A DNA stretch of 64,000 nt from Ypsolopha sequella (taxonomy: Eukaryota > Arthropoda > Insecta > Lepidoptera > Ypsolophidae): assembly GCA_934047225.1 (NCBI GenBank), contig CAKOHE010000103.1, positions 682,001 through 746,000 on the forward strand, in the 5' to 3' direction. The translations under genes were made by a program, and so were the position numbers. This document shows, one piece after another, positions 43,346 to 55,215 of this stretch; position 1 is the first letter of the stretch; every line of letters begins with the position of its first letter. The notes below the pieces were generated by a model. It searched no databases. It was not told where the DNA came from and worked only from the letters and a program-made list of their open reading frames with translations.

Positions 43346-45480
43346 GCACCCCATCTCACGGATTTCAAAATAAATGTTGCTACACGTTAGTTTTACGTTA
43401 GTTTTGTTTGTTTTGTTTATAATTTTTGTTTGTTTCATCCTGCAAACATGTTTATTTCAATTTAAAAGATTCTACCGATTTCTACCGTGAACTTGTGCAC
43501 CCCATGGCACCGATTGACCTGAAATCAGTGCCAATCGTTAGTTCTTCGTTAGTTTCGTTTGTTTTGATTATTTTTTTTTTCTTTTTTTGCCTACAAACAT
43601 TTTTTTTTTAATTTATAATTTTGTATGGAATTTCAAAAATGCTCAAAAATGCTCGGATCGACCTGAAACAGGTGCCAATCGTTAGTTTTACGTTAGTTTC
43701 GTACGTTTTTAAAAAAAAATGTGTTTTTTTCCGCTCGCAAACACTTTTTTTTTCAATTTCAAATTTTGTATGGAATTTCAAAAATGCTCTGATTGAGCTG
43801 GAACAAGTGCCAATCGTTAGTTTTACGTTAGTTTCGTTTGTTTTGAAAAAAAAAATTGTCTTTTTCTGCCTGCAAACATGTTTTTTTTCAATTTCAAAAT
43901 TTGTACGGGATTTCAAAAATGCTCAAAAATGCTCTGATCGACCTGAAACAAGTTCCTTTCGTTAGTTTTACGTTAGTTTCGTACGTTTTCAAAAAAAAAT
44001 ATTTACATTTCGGCCTGCAAACATTTAATTTTTCAATTTCAAAAATTCTACCAATTTTCTACCGTGAAGTTGTGCACCCCATAGCACCGATTGGCCTGAA
44101 ACAAGTGCCAATCGTTAGCTATACGTTAGTATCGTTTGTTTTGAGAAAAAAATTCGTTTGTTTCGCCCGGAAAATATTTTTTTTTTAATTTCAAAATTTA
44201 TGACAAATTTAAAAAATGCTCTGATTGACCTGGAACAAGTGCCAATCGTTAGTTTTACGTTAGTTTCGTACGTTTTCAAAAAAAAAATTGTCTTTTTCCG
44301 CCTGCAAACATGTTTTTTTACAAATTCAAAATTTGTATGGGATTTCAAAAATGCTCAAAAATGCTCTGATCGACCTGAAACAAGTTTCTTTCGTTAGTTT
44401 TACGTTAGTTTCGTACGTTTTCAAAAAAATATATTTACATTTCGGCCTGCAAACATTTAATTTTTCAATTTCAAAAATTCTACCAATTTTCTACCGTGAA
44501 CTTGTGCACCCCATAGCACCGATTGGCCTGAAACAAGTGCCAATCGTTAGCTATACGTTAGTATCGTTTGTTTTGAGAAAAAAATTCGTTTGTTTCGCCC
44601 GGAAAATATTTTTTTTTTAATTTCAAAATTTATGACAAATTTAAAAAATGCTCTGATTGACCTGGAAAAAGTGCCAATCGTTAGTTTTACGTTAGTTTCG
44701 TACGTTTTCAAAAAAAAAATTGTCTTTTTCCGCCTTCAAACATGTTTTTTTACAAATTCAAAATTTGTATGGGATTTCAAAAATGCTCAAAAATGCTCTG
44801 ATCGACCTGAAACAAGTTTCTTTCGTTAGTTTTACGTTAGTTTCGTACGTTTTCAAAAAAATATATTTACATTTCGGCCAGCAAACATTTAATTTTTCAA
44901 TTTCAAAAATTCTACCAATTTTCTACCGTGAAGTTGTGCACCCCATAGCACCGATTTTCCTGAAACAAGTGCCAATCGTTAGCTATACGTTAGTATCGTT
45001 TGTTTTGAGAAAAAAATTCGTTTGTTTCGCCCGGAAAATATTTTTTTTTTAATTTCAAAATTTATGACAAATTTAAAAAATGCTCTGATTGACCTGGAAC
45101 AAGTGCCAATCGTTAGTTTTACGTTAGTTTCGTACGTTTTCAAAAAAAAAATTGTCTTTTTCCGCCTGCAAACATGTTTTTTTACAATTTCAAAATTTGT
45201 ATGGGATTTCAAAAATGCTCAAAAATGCTCTGATCGACCTGAAACAAGTTTCTTTCGTTAGTTTTACGTTAGTTTCGTACGTTTTCAAAAAAATATATTT
45301 ACATTTCGGCCTGCAAACATTTAATTTTTCAATTTCAAAAATTCTACTATTTTCTACCGTAAACTTGGACACAATATCGCACCGATTTTGATCAAAATGG
45401 TACCAATTGATAGCTTTTCATTTGTTTTGATTGTTTCACGAATAAAATTTGTTTGTTCTGGTCTGCAAACATTTTTATTT
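43346..45480. repeat. Higher-order tandem array: 432-bp unit of three about 145-bp monomers
   Basis: The word cgttagttttacgttagttt (or close variants) recurs at 43385, 43536, 43680, 43815, 43960, 44113, 44247, 44392 and onward. Spacings settle to 153, 134 and 145, summing to exactly 432, and the positions 43960, 44392, 44824 and 45256 mark successive 432-base units that are almost identical. The first monomers (43385-43900) are more diverged. The open frames on both strands with about 432-base spacing are translations of the repeat, not genes. The array starts inside or against the LINE remnant. Confidence 0.93.
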
Positions 45481-46379
45481 TCAAATTCAAAACCTTAAAA
45501 TGTTTATAGGTACACTACTACAAAGCTACTCGCCCATAGGTGGCGCTACATTACATTACAAACTGGCGACGCATTTTAGTTCCCCAACTCCCTAAGGGAT
45601 GGCGTGAAAGTCGGTTTTTGTGCGAAAACGCACGTTTTTGAATAATAACTACACAACTAGTGGTCGAAATATATTTTACTGACGTACATATCATTATATT
45701 TTGTGTTAATTAATCAAGTAAAAGACAGGAAGTCAATTTTCATTTTATGTTGATTTAGTTCGCTAAATTCAGTATAGATTTCACTGTACCAGGGAAACGA
45801 GTAGCAACTCTATTCCCGGTTATATAATGTACTATTCCCCCATAGATAGCGGTAGGGGTATTTGAAGTCTAACATTTTAAAATGTACAGTGGAGACCGCA
45901 TCAAGTAAGGTTAGCTGGAAGAAAATGCTAATTAGCATTAAGCTCGCCTATGTACATGTTCTTATTTGTGCAATAAAGAATTTTTAATAATAATAATAAT
46001 ATGACACATTGGTCTTTGTACCTATCGTATATTCTTCTCTGTAGGGGCTAATTTTGTACTGCAAGTGTATAGCTTAATATGGTCTCCACTGTACAGGTGC
46101 CCCCATTAATATTAAATTAATATTATTAATCTCAGGTAGGTACTCTTTTAACCGATTAATGCCAATATTACAATTATCATTTTTGAACGAGCAAGCAAAG
46201 TTCCCCGAGTCTACTTGAACAGTCCGGTTTATATGTATGTACGTATGCATGAATGTTTGTCCGATGATAACTCGAGTATCGTTGATCAGAACGTCTTGAA
46301 ATTTGGTAGGCGAGTAAATGAGACAAAAAGAATTTTGAGTACTTGATTTCAATCGGCATTTTGCCCGATCTGCTCTCAG
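45481..46379. other. No gene recognised
   Basis: About 45535-45620 has ggtggcgctac and ccctaagggatggcg, words common near dispersed repeats. About 45990-46000 is an AAT microsatellite. The minus-strand frame 46074-46391 has no domain I recognise. Confidence 0.35.
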
Positions 46380-46838
46380 CAGTGTTGCCACCTTAGCCCT
46401 TTTCGGGCTAGATCTAGCCCTTTTCGTTGTGTATATTTATAGTTCTGTTAACCTAATTAAAACTAAAACCAGAAACAAAATGGGGCTAAAAACAATGATA
46501 TCCATACTACGTATACGATGGGGTTTACAACGACTGAGAGAGTCTTGCTGTTCACACAAGGTGTCAACTGAAATAATAAAAAACTGTAGGATTCATTTTA
46601 AATTTTCGTTCAAATCCGCAAAAAACGCAGATGTTAATCAGCCATCAACTTTTTCTGCTTCAGCAGGTACGATTTTTAACAATTCAATAACTTAGTTTTA
46701 ATTACTCTGTTGCATTTTTTACTAAATTTGAAATGTCAAATAAACAATTTTTAGCACTTTTGATGGCAAAATTTGCTAAATCTAGCCCTTTCTAGCTTGT
46801 CCAACTGCTCTTTTTCAAAAACCAAGGTGGCAACACTG
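46380..46838. mobile_element. hAT-type MITE (CAGYGTTGCCACCTTAGC), copy B
   Basis: Flanks GCTCTCAG (46372-46379) and GCCCTCAG (46839-46846) match at 7 of 8. Ends CAGTGTTGCCACCTTAGC and AAGGTGGCAACACTG. Interior as in copy A at 36726. Confidence 0.87.
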
Positions 46839-46846
46839 GCCCTCAG

Positions 46847-48102
46847 GCCAGTCTGACCCTGGAAGACTACACTATGGATGGAGTCGTAGAGTTGTTGGCA
46901 TTTTTTTCAGAGATGGCGCTCGATGGATGGTTTAGAATATATTGATAGAATATCATTCGTATCTACAATAGTAAATCTTTTGCGATATCAAACGAATAAA
47001 GATGGCAGCACTCATTTTCCAAAATTTACTCATTGATTGCGAATATTGCGATAGACACTAGACAGACATTCATTTCATTATCAATAAGTAGGTACAGCAG
47101 ATATTTTAGAAATTGTTGGATAGGTATTTGCTGGTACAATTGTATGTTTAAATGGCATTGTACTATAGGCATGGCCAACACAAGTAATTCACACACATGT
47201 TGCGGACCCTTTCTCTATATTTTTGAACATCAAAATTGTCCCACTGGTTTGAAAATCATGGAAGTGCCTCGTTCACTACATTGCGTTAAATTTTCAGCTT
47301 TCACCAGACTACTAGGTAGGCGATATATATATGAATATTTATGTTGTAAACAACAGCTTTTTTCATGGAAAACTTGCACTGCGCAGTACCTATAATAGAT
47401 GTTACTACATTTGTTCCCAATATATTGTATGTTATTTATATTTTAATTCATTATTCTAATATTGAGGGGACTTAGTAAATAAATTTTACATGAGCACATT
47501 AATTTTATTATTTCTTACCACCATTCACAATATTATATAACAGGGCTATGGAGTGAGATAACGGACATCTGCCTCCAAAATCTCTCACAAATTTAAGTAT
47601 GGCAGATGGTGACTTGCTGCTTGATAACTATCCAACAGGATAGCCGTTGTGGGCCCACCATGGGGCGGCCAGGGGGCCACACTATATAAGCAGCTAAGGT
47701 TGTCGAGAGGTGAGTCTGCGGGGCGCAAGATCCTTATACAGTCAAGTGCCCCCGGCGTTATGACATTTTACACTTCCAACCTAGAGCATAGGTTCCGCTC
47801 TTGCATCTCCACTCTGGCCGGCTGGTTAAAGCAAGCGCAGAGGCAGGGGGTGGGTTGCTGTGTGTATGCGTGTGTGTAAGCGCATGTGTGTGTCCCCTGG
47901 AGGAAGGGTCCGTGGCATCGCCACTCACCATCCGCTTGCCACAAGCCACCCTGTGGTGACTGATTGCACTGGAGGTACCAGAGGGCGATGGGGTCGTCAC
48001 ATCCCTACGCCTTTATTATTATTATTATTATTACAGCTTTATTTTCCACTTAACAGTTCTTAAAATATATACATCAAATTATAATTATTTCTATTAATTT
48101 CT
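46847..48102. other. Unclassified repeat sequence upstream of the LINE
   Basis: 47033-47395 is open for 120 codons but shows no recognisable domain. About 47560-48000 is GC-rich (gcccaccatggggcggcc, ccctggaggaagggtccgtg, accagaggg cgatggggtcgtc) and ends in a TTA microsatellite at 48011-48032. It looks like UTR or tail sequence of a second non-LTR element but contains no reverse-transcriptase motif. Confidence 0.4.
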
Positions 48103-49749
48103 TTGCTATGTGGCCCCCCTATGGGTAATCTTTTAATAGATCACGTACCTCAGTGTCTTTCTGTATTTGCTTTTAAACATATTAATTCATTAACTGTAAT
48201 TAAAGCATTTAAATCGCTTAACTTGAAAAAAACCGAGGACTTATGGGGCCTATCTGTGAAAGTTATAAGTTCTGTCATTGATTTAATAGCTCCTTATTTG
48301 GCATTAATTTTTAATAAATGTGTAGATGATGGTATCTTTCCTGACTTAATGAAGTTTAGTAAATTGATCCCCCTTTTTAAATCAGGCGACCACGGGGACC
48401 CTTCAAACTATAGACCTGTGTCAGTTTTACCGGTATTGAGTAAGGTTTTTGAAAAAATAGTTTTTAATCAATTGTTATTTCATTTTAATTTAAATAAGTT
48501 ACTTCACTGTGAACAATATGGATTCACTAGAGGGATGTCAACCACAGATGCAGGAGTTGCTTTAGTTAAGCACATTTTTGATGCTTGGGAAGAAAAGCAA
48601 GATGCATTTGGTGTATTTTGTGACCTCTCGAAAGCCTTTGATTGCGTTAATCATGAAACACTCTTATGTAAATTGTATCACTACGGAGTGAGGGGCAAAT
48701 CTTTGGCGTTATTGAAGTCATATCTTAGTGATCGTATTCAAAAGGTAGACATTAACGGGGTAAAATCAAGTGGAGCATTAGTTAAAATGGGTGTCCCGCA
48801 GGGTTCCATATTAGGGCCCTTGCTGTTTTTAATTTACATAAATGACCTTCCATATTTAGTTAAAGACTTAACGAAGATAGTATTATTCGCAGACGACACG
48901 TCACTTATTTTTAAAGTTAATAGACGTAAAGATATCCTTGACGGCGCGAATACAACTTTATCACTGGTGCTTGATTGGTTTACTGTAAATAATTTAGTTT
49001 TAAACGCAAAAAAGACAAAGTGTATAAAATTTACGTTACCAAATGTAATTCAAGTGGATGGTAATTTGCTTTTGCAGGGGTCCAAGCTGGAGTTAGTTAA
49101 CGAAACAAAGTTTTTAGGCATTACGGTAGACTCTCGTCTTCAGTGGGGTCCCCACATAGAAGCCCTATGTGGTAGACTTAGTTCGGCCGCATACGCTGTT
49201 AGACGCATAAGACAAATTACTGATGTAGATACTGCTAGACTAGTCTATTTTAGTTACTTTCACAGCATTATGTCATACGGCATGCTGTTATGGGGTAGAG
49301 CCGCGGATACAGACGCAGTCTTTGTTTTGCAGAAGAGAGCAATTCGGGCTATTTATAATATGAAGCACCGGGATTCATTAAGACAAAAGTTCAAAGAAAT
49401 TAATATATTAACGGTTCCTTGTGAATATATTTACCAAGTCCTTAGATATGTCAGAAAAAATGTTGAGTCTTTCCCAAGGCTTGGTAAGCAACATTGTAAG
49501 GAGACCAGAAATAAGCATAAACTGGCTTTTCCAAAAATCAGACTCGCTAAGGTGAGTACCTCTTTTGTAGGACATGGTATAAGATTTTACAATAAACTTC
49601 CAAAGGAGGTCCTTACTTTGTCAGAGAATAAGTTTAAACTGTATATTAAGCAGGGCCTATTGAAAAAGGCATATTATAAAATAAATGAATATTTGGATGA
49701 TGGTGAAGCATGGTGTTACAGTGATAATGATACTCGTAGTAAGTTATAA
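48103..49749 (+). CDS. LINE reverse transcriptase (jockey/CR1-like), 5'-truncated
   Basis: An uninterrupted frame of 548 codons carrying the reverse-transcriptase domain of a non-LTR retrotransposon. In order: the SNYRPVSVLPVLSKVFEKIV block near residue 102, the FCDLSKAFDCVNHETL palm motif near 172, the MGVPQGSILGPLLFLIYIND block near 227, the catalytic FADD at residues 262-265, and the thumb region with GITVDSRLQWGPHIEAL and the late FYNKLPKEVLTL block. The apurinic endonuclease and ORF1 are missing, so the copy is 5'-truncated and not autonomous. The listed first codon is arbitrary, since the true start is lost. The intact frame implies a recent insertion. Jockey versus CR1 cannot be settled by eye. 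Confidence 0.9.
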   Translation: MLCGPPMGNLLIDHVPQCLSVFAFKHINSLTVIKAFKSLNLKKTEDLWGLSVKVISSVIDLIAPYLALIFNKCVDDGIFPDLMKFSKLIPLFKSGDHGDPSNYRPVSVLPVLSKVFEKIVFNQLLFHFNLNKLLHCEQYGFTRGMSTTDAGVALVKHIFDAWEEKQDAFGVFCDLSKAFDCVNHETLLCKLYHYGVRGKSLALLKSYLSDRIQKVDINGVKSSGALVKMGVPQGSILGPLLFLIYINDLPYLVKDLTKIVLFADDTSLIFKVNRRKDILDGANTTLSLVLDWFTVNNLVLNAKKTKCIKFTLPNVIQVDGNLLLQGSKLELVNETKFLGITVDSRLQWGPHIEALCGRLSSAAYAVRRIRQITDVDTARLVYFSYFHSIMSYGMLLWGRAADTDAVFVLQKRAIRAIYNMKHRDSLRQKFKEINILTVPCEYIYQVLRYVRKNVESFPRLGKQHCKETRNKHKLAFPKIRLAKVSTSFVGHGIRFYNKLPKEVLTLSENKFKLYIKQGLLKKAYYKINEYLDDGEAWCYSDNDTRSKL

Positions 49750-50402
49750 TTTAATTAAATAGTATAATTTCTTAACTTATGATTCCTCTAAGGTGTAAAC
49801 ATTAATTGATTATAGACTGTAAAAGGAAAAGGACTATATGAGACAGGTAGACAAAGATATATATGTTTTTCTTTTTTTCATTAACCTGAATTCCTACTGT
49901 CTTGTATTTTCTTATCCCTTGGTTAAAGTAGATATAAGTCATATATTGTATAGTATAAGTTTTATGTTGAAAAAAAGACATGATCTTGCTAAGTTTCTTG
50001 CCCTTCTTCTTAGCAAGACTAATCGAATGGGCGGAGGTAGGCATGTATTTATATATGTAACCTATTAGTATGTAGTATATAGGATGGGATTTGGTCGGCC
50101 GCCTGGATTCGTGCTGGGGGCTCGGTTGGTGATCACTGAACCTTGTTCCTGGTCCCTGGCCGGGTCTCCGGTATGGGTTCGGGCGGCTGATTGGATTTTA
50201 CCTTGTATAATATATATTTTACCTATCATTTTAATCGTAAATATATTGCTACATAAATTAAATAAACCTTTAATTTAGTTCATGTACATTTATTATTCTA
50301 TTACATATATTTTCTTTATTAGATTAAATTTGACGTGTAAAAAGTGTATATATCTATACCTGCTTTGCAAAATAAACTATTTGAATTTGAATTTGAATTT
50401 GT
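49750..50402 (+). mobile_element. 3' UTR and tail of the LINE
   Basis: Ends with aaataaactatttgaatttg and a short (TTGAAT)n repeat at about 50378-50402, a microsatellite tail that marks the LINE 3' end. The GC-rich patch at 50085-50190 (gatttggtcggccgcctgg) is part of the UTR; the short frame over it is not a gene. Confidence 0.7.
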
Positions 50403-51041
50403 TAATTTAGTTTTCATGCGGAAGTCTGCATTTCTCGTTTTTTGTATTTTTCTAAATTTCAGTATACTTCATTCCATTGCATGCTGACAAGATGAAATTT
50501 TGTTTTTTACTTTTTCAGTGAAGACCCATGTCTGGCTAGCGTAACTTAAGCTTGGGAGAATGCAAAGAAAAATTTTTATATTAGGGCTATACTTCCCTTT
50601 TAGAATTTCTTTTTGGGCCCAGTACTTCTTCCAAGTTGTACTTTTTTTTTAAATACATAGCGTCTTTATAGTGCAATGAAACGGGCTGGTTCTTCAATCT
50701 TGGTTTGGCTGTAAATTACAAAAGAAATACTTGAATAAGTGTGGTTATAAAATAACTAATCACTTATTGTTATTGTAGATTAATAAAAATAGGCAGGTTA
50801 TTCACTTACGTTTCCAGAGTCCAGTGGCTGTCTGAGGCTCTGATTGTACAAAGTTTTGGTTGTAAATACAAATTGTTGACTCTTTTATTGGCTATATGAT
50901 CCTTCTTTTTCTTAATGTTCATTGCTTGGAAACCTGTGTGCTGACTTTCTTGTGTAGTACAAGGGCAACAACGCATGCATTTTATTTGACAAATTCATTT
51001 TGTCTTGAAAACAAAAATTTCAAGTCGGAAATTATATCAAA
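50403..51041. other. No gene recognised
   Basis: AT-rich intronic-type sequence between the LINE and the next MITE. Nothing is supported. Confidence 0.4.
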
Positions 51042-51049
51042 GGCAGATG

Positions 51050-51704
51050 CAGTGTTGCCAACTAAAAAAGTTCAAATTATCGGGTTTCCACGTCGAAATT
51101 ATCGTTTTGACGGCAAAATTATCGTACATTCAAGGGCTGCGTTTGATCTTCAGGCAACTCCCGCCTAAATGTCATTTCTTTTGCACGCGTTGAATTTGTA
51201 TGTAATGCTATCCTGCTGTCAGTTTTAGGCGTACGTCACCTGATGATCAAACTGATCGCAGCCAAGGAGGCATACGAATTTGGGAAGATGTGCCAAAAAA
51301 CAGCTACTATTTTGGCCAGTTATGAAACTGCTGAATTTTCGCGGGATATGGACTAGTAATAAAATTTGTAATTTTTTAATTTTTGTCCTAGTCCTTATCT
51401 TACGTACACAGTCAAGGAGAATTATGCTTAATCTGATTGTTTCCTCTTATTTACAAACACAAACGCATAGTACCTACGAGTGAGGGAGAAAGAAAGTTGT
51501 CTGCGTGTTTTACAGCATTTAATTCAACACACAATCTTAATACAAATGCGTTTCGTTTACGTACGTTTAGCACATTTATGCTTTTTTATTCATTGCTCAA
51601 AATTATCGTACGTTTAACGTAATTTAGATAGTTGTTATCGTACATCGTACCACTGGCTGAATTATCGTACGCCCCCATAATTATCGTACGGGTTGGCAAC
51701 ACTG
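51050..51704. mobile_element. hAT-type MITE with perfect 8-bp duplication, attatcgtac repeats
   Basis: Ends CAGTGTTGCCAACT and GGTTGGCAACACTG. Identical octamers GGCAGATG at 51042-51049 and 51705-51712. The word attatcgtac recurs six or more times near both ends (51110-51125 and 51600-51690), suggesting sub-terminal transposase-binding repeats. 655 bases. Confidence 0.9.
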
Positions 51705-52379
51705 GGCAGATGAGAATGCGATGGTGACAGGCAGCAGTACAGACAAAATTAAATTTATGACAATCACAAATTATAGAGGGATATACTACGTATATAACAA
51801 TGGTGTTGGTTTGGTTGCCTGGTTGGTTGTCACCTCAGTTGTCACGCACCACGTCACGTCACGTCACGTCGATTTTTTTTTCCTCAATTTGTCCCATTTT
51901 TGGACAGGCAAAGGTATCTAAGAGACCATGTTAGCCTTTTCTTTGGTGTTTTATTCTTTTCCACATTGTTATTATATCAGGCAAAAGCCTCGTCTGATAC
52001 GATATTTTATTAATAATTCAAGTCCTAGGTTGAGGTCTCATCCAGTAGGTAGGCTTAAAGCCTCATTGTCGTATCCAGTATTAAATCAATCACACACAAT
52101 GTGTGTCACTATATTTATCAGATGGCATTAGTATCCCTCTATAATTTGTGGATGGCATGGCATTAGGCCATCATATTTGTTCTTTTTTTTTCATTTTCCC
52201 ACTAAGTAGAAAGGCAAAGGGATCTTAGCCCATACAGCCATGTCTGAGGTAATAGTTATTATCTGTTTATAGCCACTACATATCTTATTCTGTTGAGTAT
52301 CATCTGAAAGATCTGTCCTGTCGTTTGCGCTATAATAAATAAAATAAAAAACACACGAAGAGGCACAGCCCGCACTTAC

Positions 52380-52610
52380 TAGCTTAATTCGTCCACTGCT
52401 GGACATATAAGCCTTTCCAGGACTTTGCCACTCCCAGCGGTTATCCTGGAAGTATTGCCCATACTCACACGCAGGCGGGTTGGTGAGCGCGGTGCCGGAA
52501 CCCTCGCACCAGTGACGCCGTTGCCCGTCACCAGTATGTTCTATATTATAAGGCACGGCTATAAGGGATGGATATACCGCTATCCAACAGTCCCAGGCCT
52601 GGTGGGCCTC
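52380..52610 (-). repeat. Dispersed repeat, inverse of 20034-20275
   Basis: The minus strand reads the same gcgagggttccggcaccgcg core and RRHWCEGSGTALTN-type translation, extended upstream and downstream relative to the first copy. Non-LTR-type retroelement fragment. Confidence 0.6.
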
Positions 52611-52820
52611 CTGTTTTTTTGTCTGTGTGCTGTCCTCTTACTCTCTCCTGAATTACTTCGAGGGGGTCCCCAGATCTGCCTGATCTGAACTTAGATCTGC
52701 CTACTTGAACCGACCGACCACTGCATGTTTTTGGACTCCGAACTTGTTATCACATTTCAACTCCTGCGCCGTTTTTTGAATCTTGATTTACCTTCCGATT
52801 GATACTGTGTAAACTTGGAA

Positions 52821-53227
52821 AATGTCTGACAAAAGATGGTGTGTTCAATTTGACTGTTACTCAGTAATTTTCATTACTTTTATCAACCACATACTGCGAA
52901 AGGGGTGATGGTTTCTGTACATGAAATCGAAATGCATAACCGAAAAACCGGTTTGGTTGTAGATAAGGAGGCACTATAGGAAAAAGATATTGACATTTTT
53001 TCGCTTGGGTGCCGTGCCTCCTTATTGACACTGACCACATCATCAAGTTCAATGACTGTCGTTTCATTTAATTTTTGCTTCTAGGTGGTGGTAAAGTTCC
53101 GTTGCACAGCTTTCCGAATCCTGATATGAAACCAGACCTATTTCGATTTTGGAGAACCATTTCATTAACAAACGTCGCAGAGAAAGAACCAGAATATCGA
53201 TACAAATTACCGATTACCGACAATTAA
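52821..53227 (+). pseudogene. Possible THAP-domain relic in two pieces
   Basis: ATG at 52821 reads MSDKRWCVQFDCYS (a C-x4-C pair). After ttttgcttctag, 53085 onward reads GGKVPLHSFPNPDMKPDLFR and then FWRT, the central block of a THAP finger (x-L-H-x-F-P ... W). Joining them at the visible GTAATT site gives the wrong phase, and the second piece ends at TAA 53225 without the second C-x2-H pair or the AVPTIF-type end. I therefore regard it as a decayed THAP gene or transposase rather than a functional one. Confidence 0.45.
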
Positions 53228-55215
53228 CCGACTGTATTTTTTTTGGGTATGTTATTCCTTATCTCCGTCAATTCTGAACTGAATTGAACTGAATTGAATT
53301 CTTTTGCTTATTCTGTGTAATTTATGTCAGACAGTAGATTTTATGTTTTTTTACGATCCATTTGCTGCTTTTTGGTTGGATAATATTGGCAACACTGGGC
53401 GCAGATTCTCTATTTTTCCTATGGTCACACTGTTCGCTCGTTTGAAAATTTTCATTTTCAACGATTTGTCTCTGGATTATATAATTTACTGAATGGTCTG
53501 GATTATCTGGCATCATTTCAATCGAATGCGTGCTGCTTGCTTTGATTGATTGATAGAATAAGTTCTCGTCGCATCTGAGTAGACGTGACAACTATTATTT
53601 TAAGTGGCGTATTATTAATAGGTACTTATTAGGAAATTTGGACGTGAGTTCACGTGAGTAAAAAGTAAGTTTTTTGGTTTTATTTCTTTTTAAGATAATT
53701 CACCAGAAATTATGCTTTTGCTATAGAACGAATGTGGTGAAACTATAATTAGTACCTACCTATTCTGTCAACGTAGAAGTCTATAGAAATTTACCACTTA
53801 CAGCAAGGAATTATGCATTTTCTCATTCACCGCCATTGTTTGTGTGCAACGACACCTTGTTATTTCGATGGCAACGACATCAACCGCTGCAACGGCATAT
53901 ATCGCTGTTTGCCTGCCTTTTTTTAACGTAGGTACCTAATATCGATAATAAAGCCGCTAAGCTATCAAGGTGACCGACAAAAAGGCAGAGCTCCTACAAT
54001 CAGATAAAGATTATTTTAAATACATAATCTCTGCTCACGGCCGCTATTTTCTAATTTGGATGCCACGGACGTTGCAATATCCCGGACAGAGTATCACTAA
54101 CAAACAACTGAAGCACCCCCTACTAAGGCTAACCGCTAAGCCCGGGCTCGCACACATTCACATCATAGTAAGCCAATTTCCCTAGTAAGTCCACTCACAC
54201 ACTTACATACTGCCGCCATGGCTATGCTTCAGTAGTTACGTAGCTGTGACTCCGTCTGCCTTTTTTTAAGTTCATGTTGGAGGCCATGTTATTTTTCAAC
54301 ATCCTTAATATTCTTAATAGCCATCCAGAGTATGCTGACATAACAACAAAGAAACCTTCGTCCAAAAGCATTGAAGGTTCAAAAGTTATTTAAAATGGAT
54401 ACTTATATTGAAATCATACAGAACATGGTCATCGAAAAACAATAACAAAATTATTATTGTTTAGGAATTTATTGAGAATCCAGGCAGATATGTTGTAATG
54501 ATGAAATACCTACATAATTCATTTTAATCTTAATTTTATATCATTATTTCTCAAGAACCAAGAATCTCTTGGTGGGGGAGTGGTACTGATGATGATGAGA
54601 CCTAATCTCATTGAAAGCTTGACCTATGGCTCTTTGCACAGCTAAACAAGTGAGTCCTACTCTATCTATACCAGTCATATGAAATTGGTAGTGTGGGAAA
54701 GAAGCTTATGATTGGGTTCTTCCATGTATTTGATTGGTCACAGCCAAAACTATTGGTTTAAAATTCCTTAAATTAAAAACAAAATAATTTTCAAATTATA
54801 ATTAAAATTTGTTAACCCAGTTGCTGATTAATTTAATTAAATTAGAATATGTCAGGCTCCGGCCTGTGGTTCCTGGATTCAAAGTCAAGAAAAGATGCCC
54901 ATCCATAGTTAAATATTACCCGTCTCCACTATTCAAAGTGATACTTTAGGATACATATCCGGTACTGTTTATCCTATCCACATCCTAAGGGCAAGGTCTT
55001 CCCTACCCTACCTATTTTGATTAGTTCAGTTAGTCTGGGAGCACAAAATTTTTTTTTCCCGTTTCGCCAGTTGTGTGAACCTTTTTTCTGATCACTAACA
55101 GACTCTCCAGTATATATTTCAACAGTTTCATCTTTCTCTATTATTTAGTGAATGTTCAAAATATGGTCAGTTGATTTACTGTTACCCTGTATTTTTTGTT
55201 ATGTTCCTTTTCAGA
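53228..55215 (+). other. Intergenic/intronic flank upstream of the transposase-USP gene
   Basis: AT-rich with no recognised repeat ends. About 55200-55214 is a polypyrimidine-AG (gttccttttcag) directly before the preferred ATG. The gene below may therefore have an untranslated first exon somewhere here. No TATA or initiator can be chosen with confidence. Confidence 0.4.

Noticed and set aside
43621..45391. A ladder of similar 79- to 114-codon open frames on both strands, 432 bases apart
   Set aside because: They are translations of the tandem repeat. The Phe/Lys-rich sequences come from poly-A/T stretches and have no domain.
47033..47395. Small gene with 120 codons
   Set aside because: No recognisable domain, AT-rich composition and no splice or promoter context. 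The Cys content alone does not match a zinc finger.
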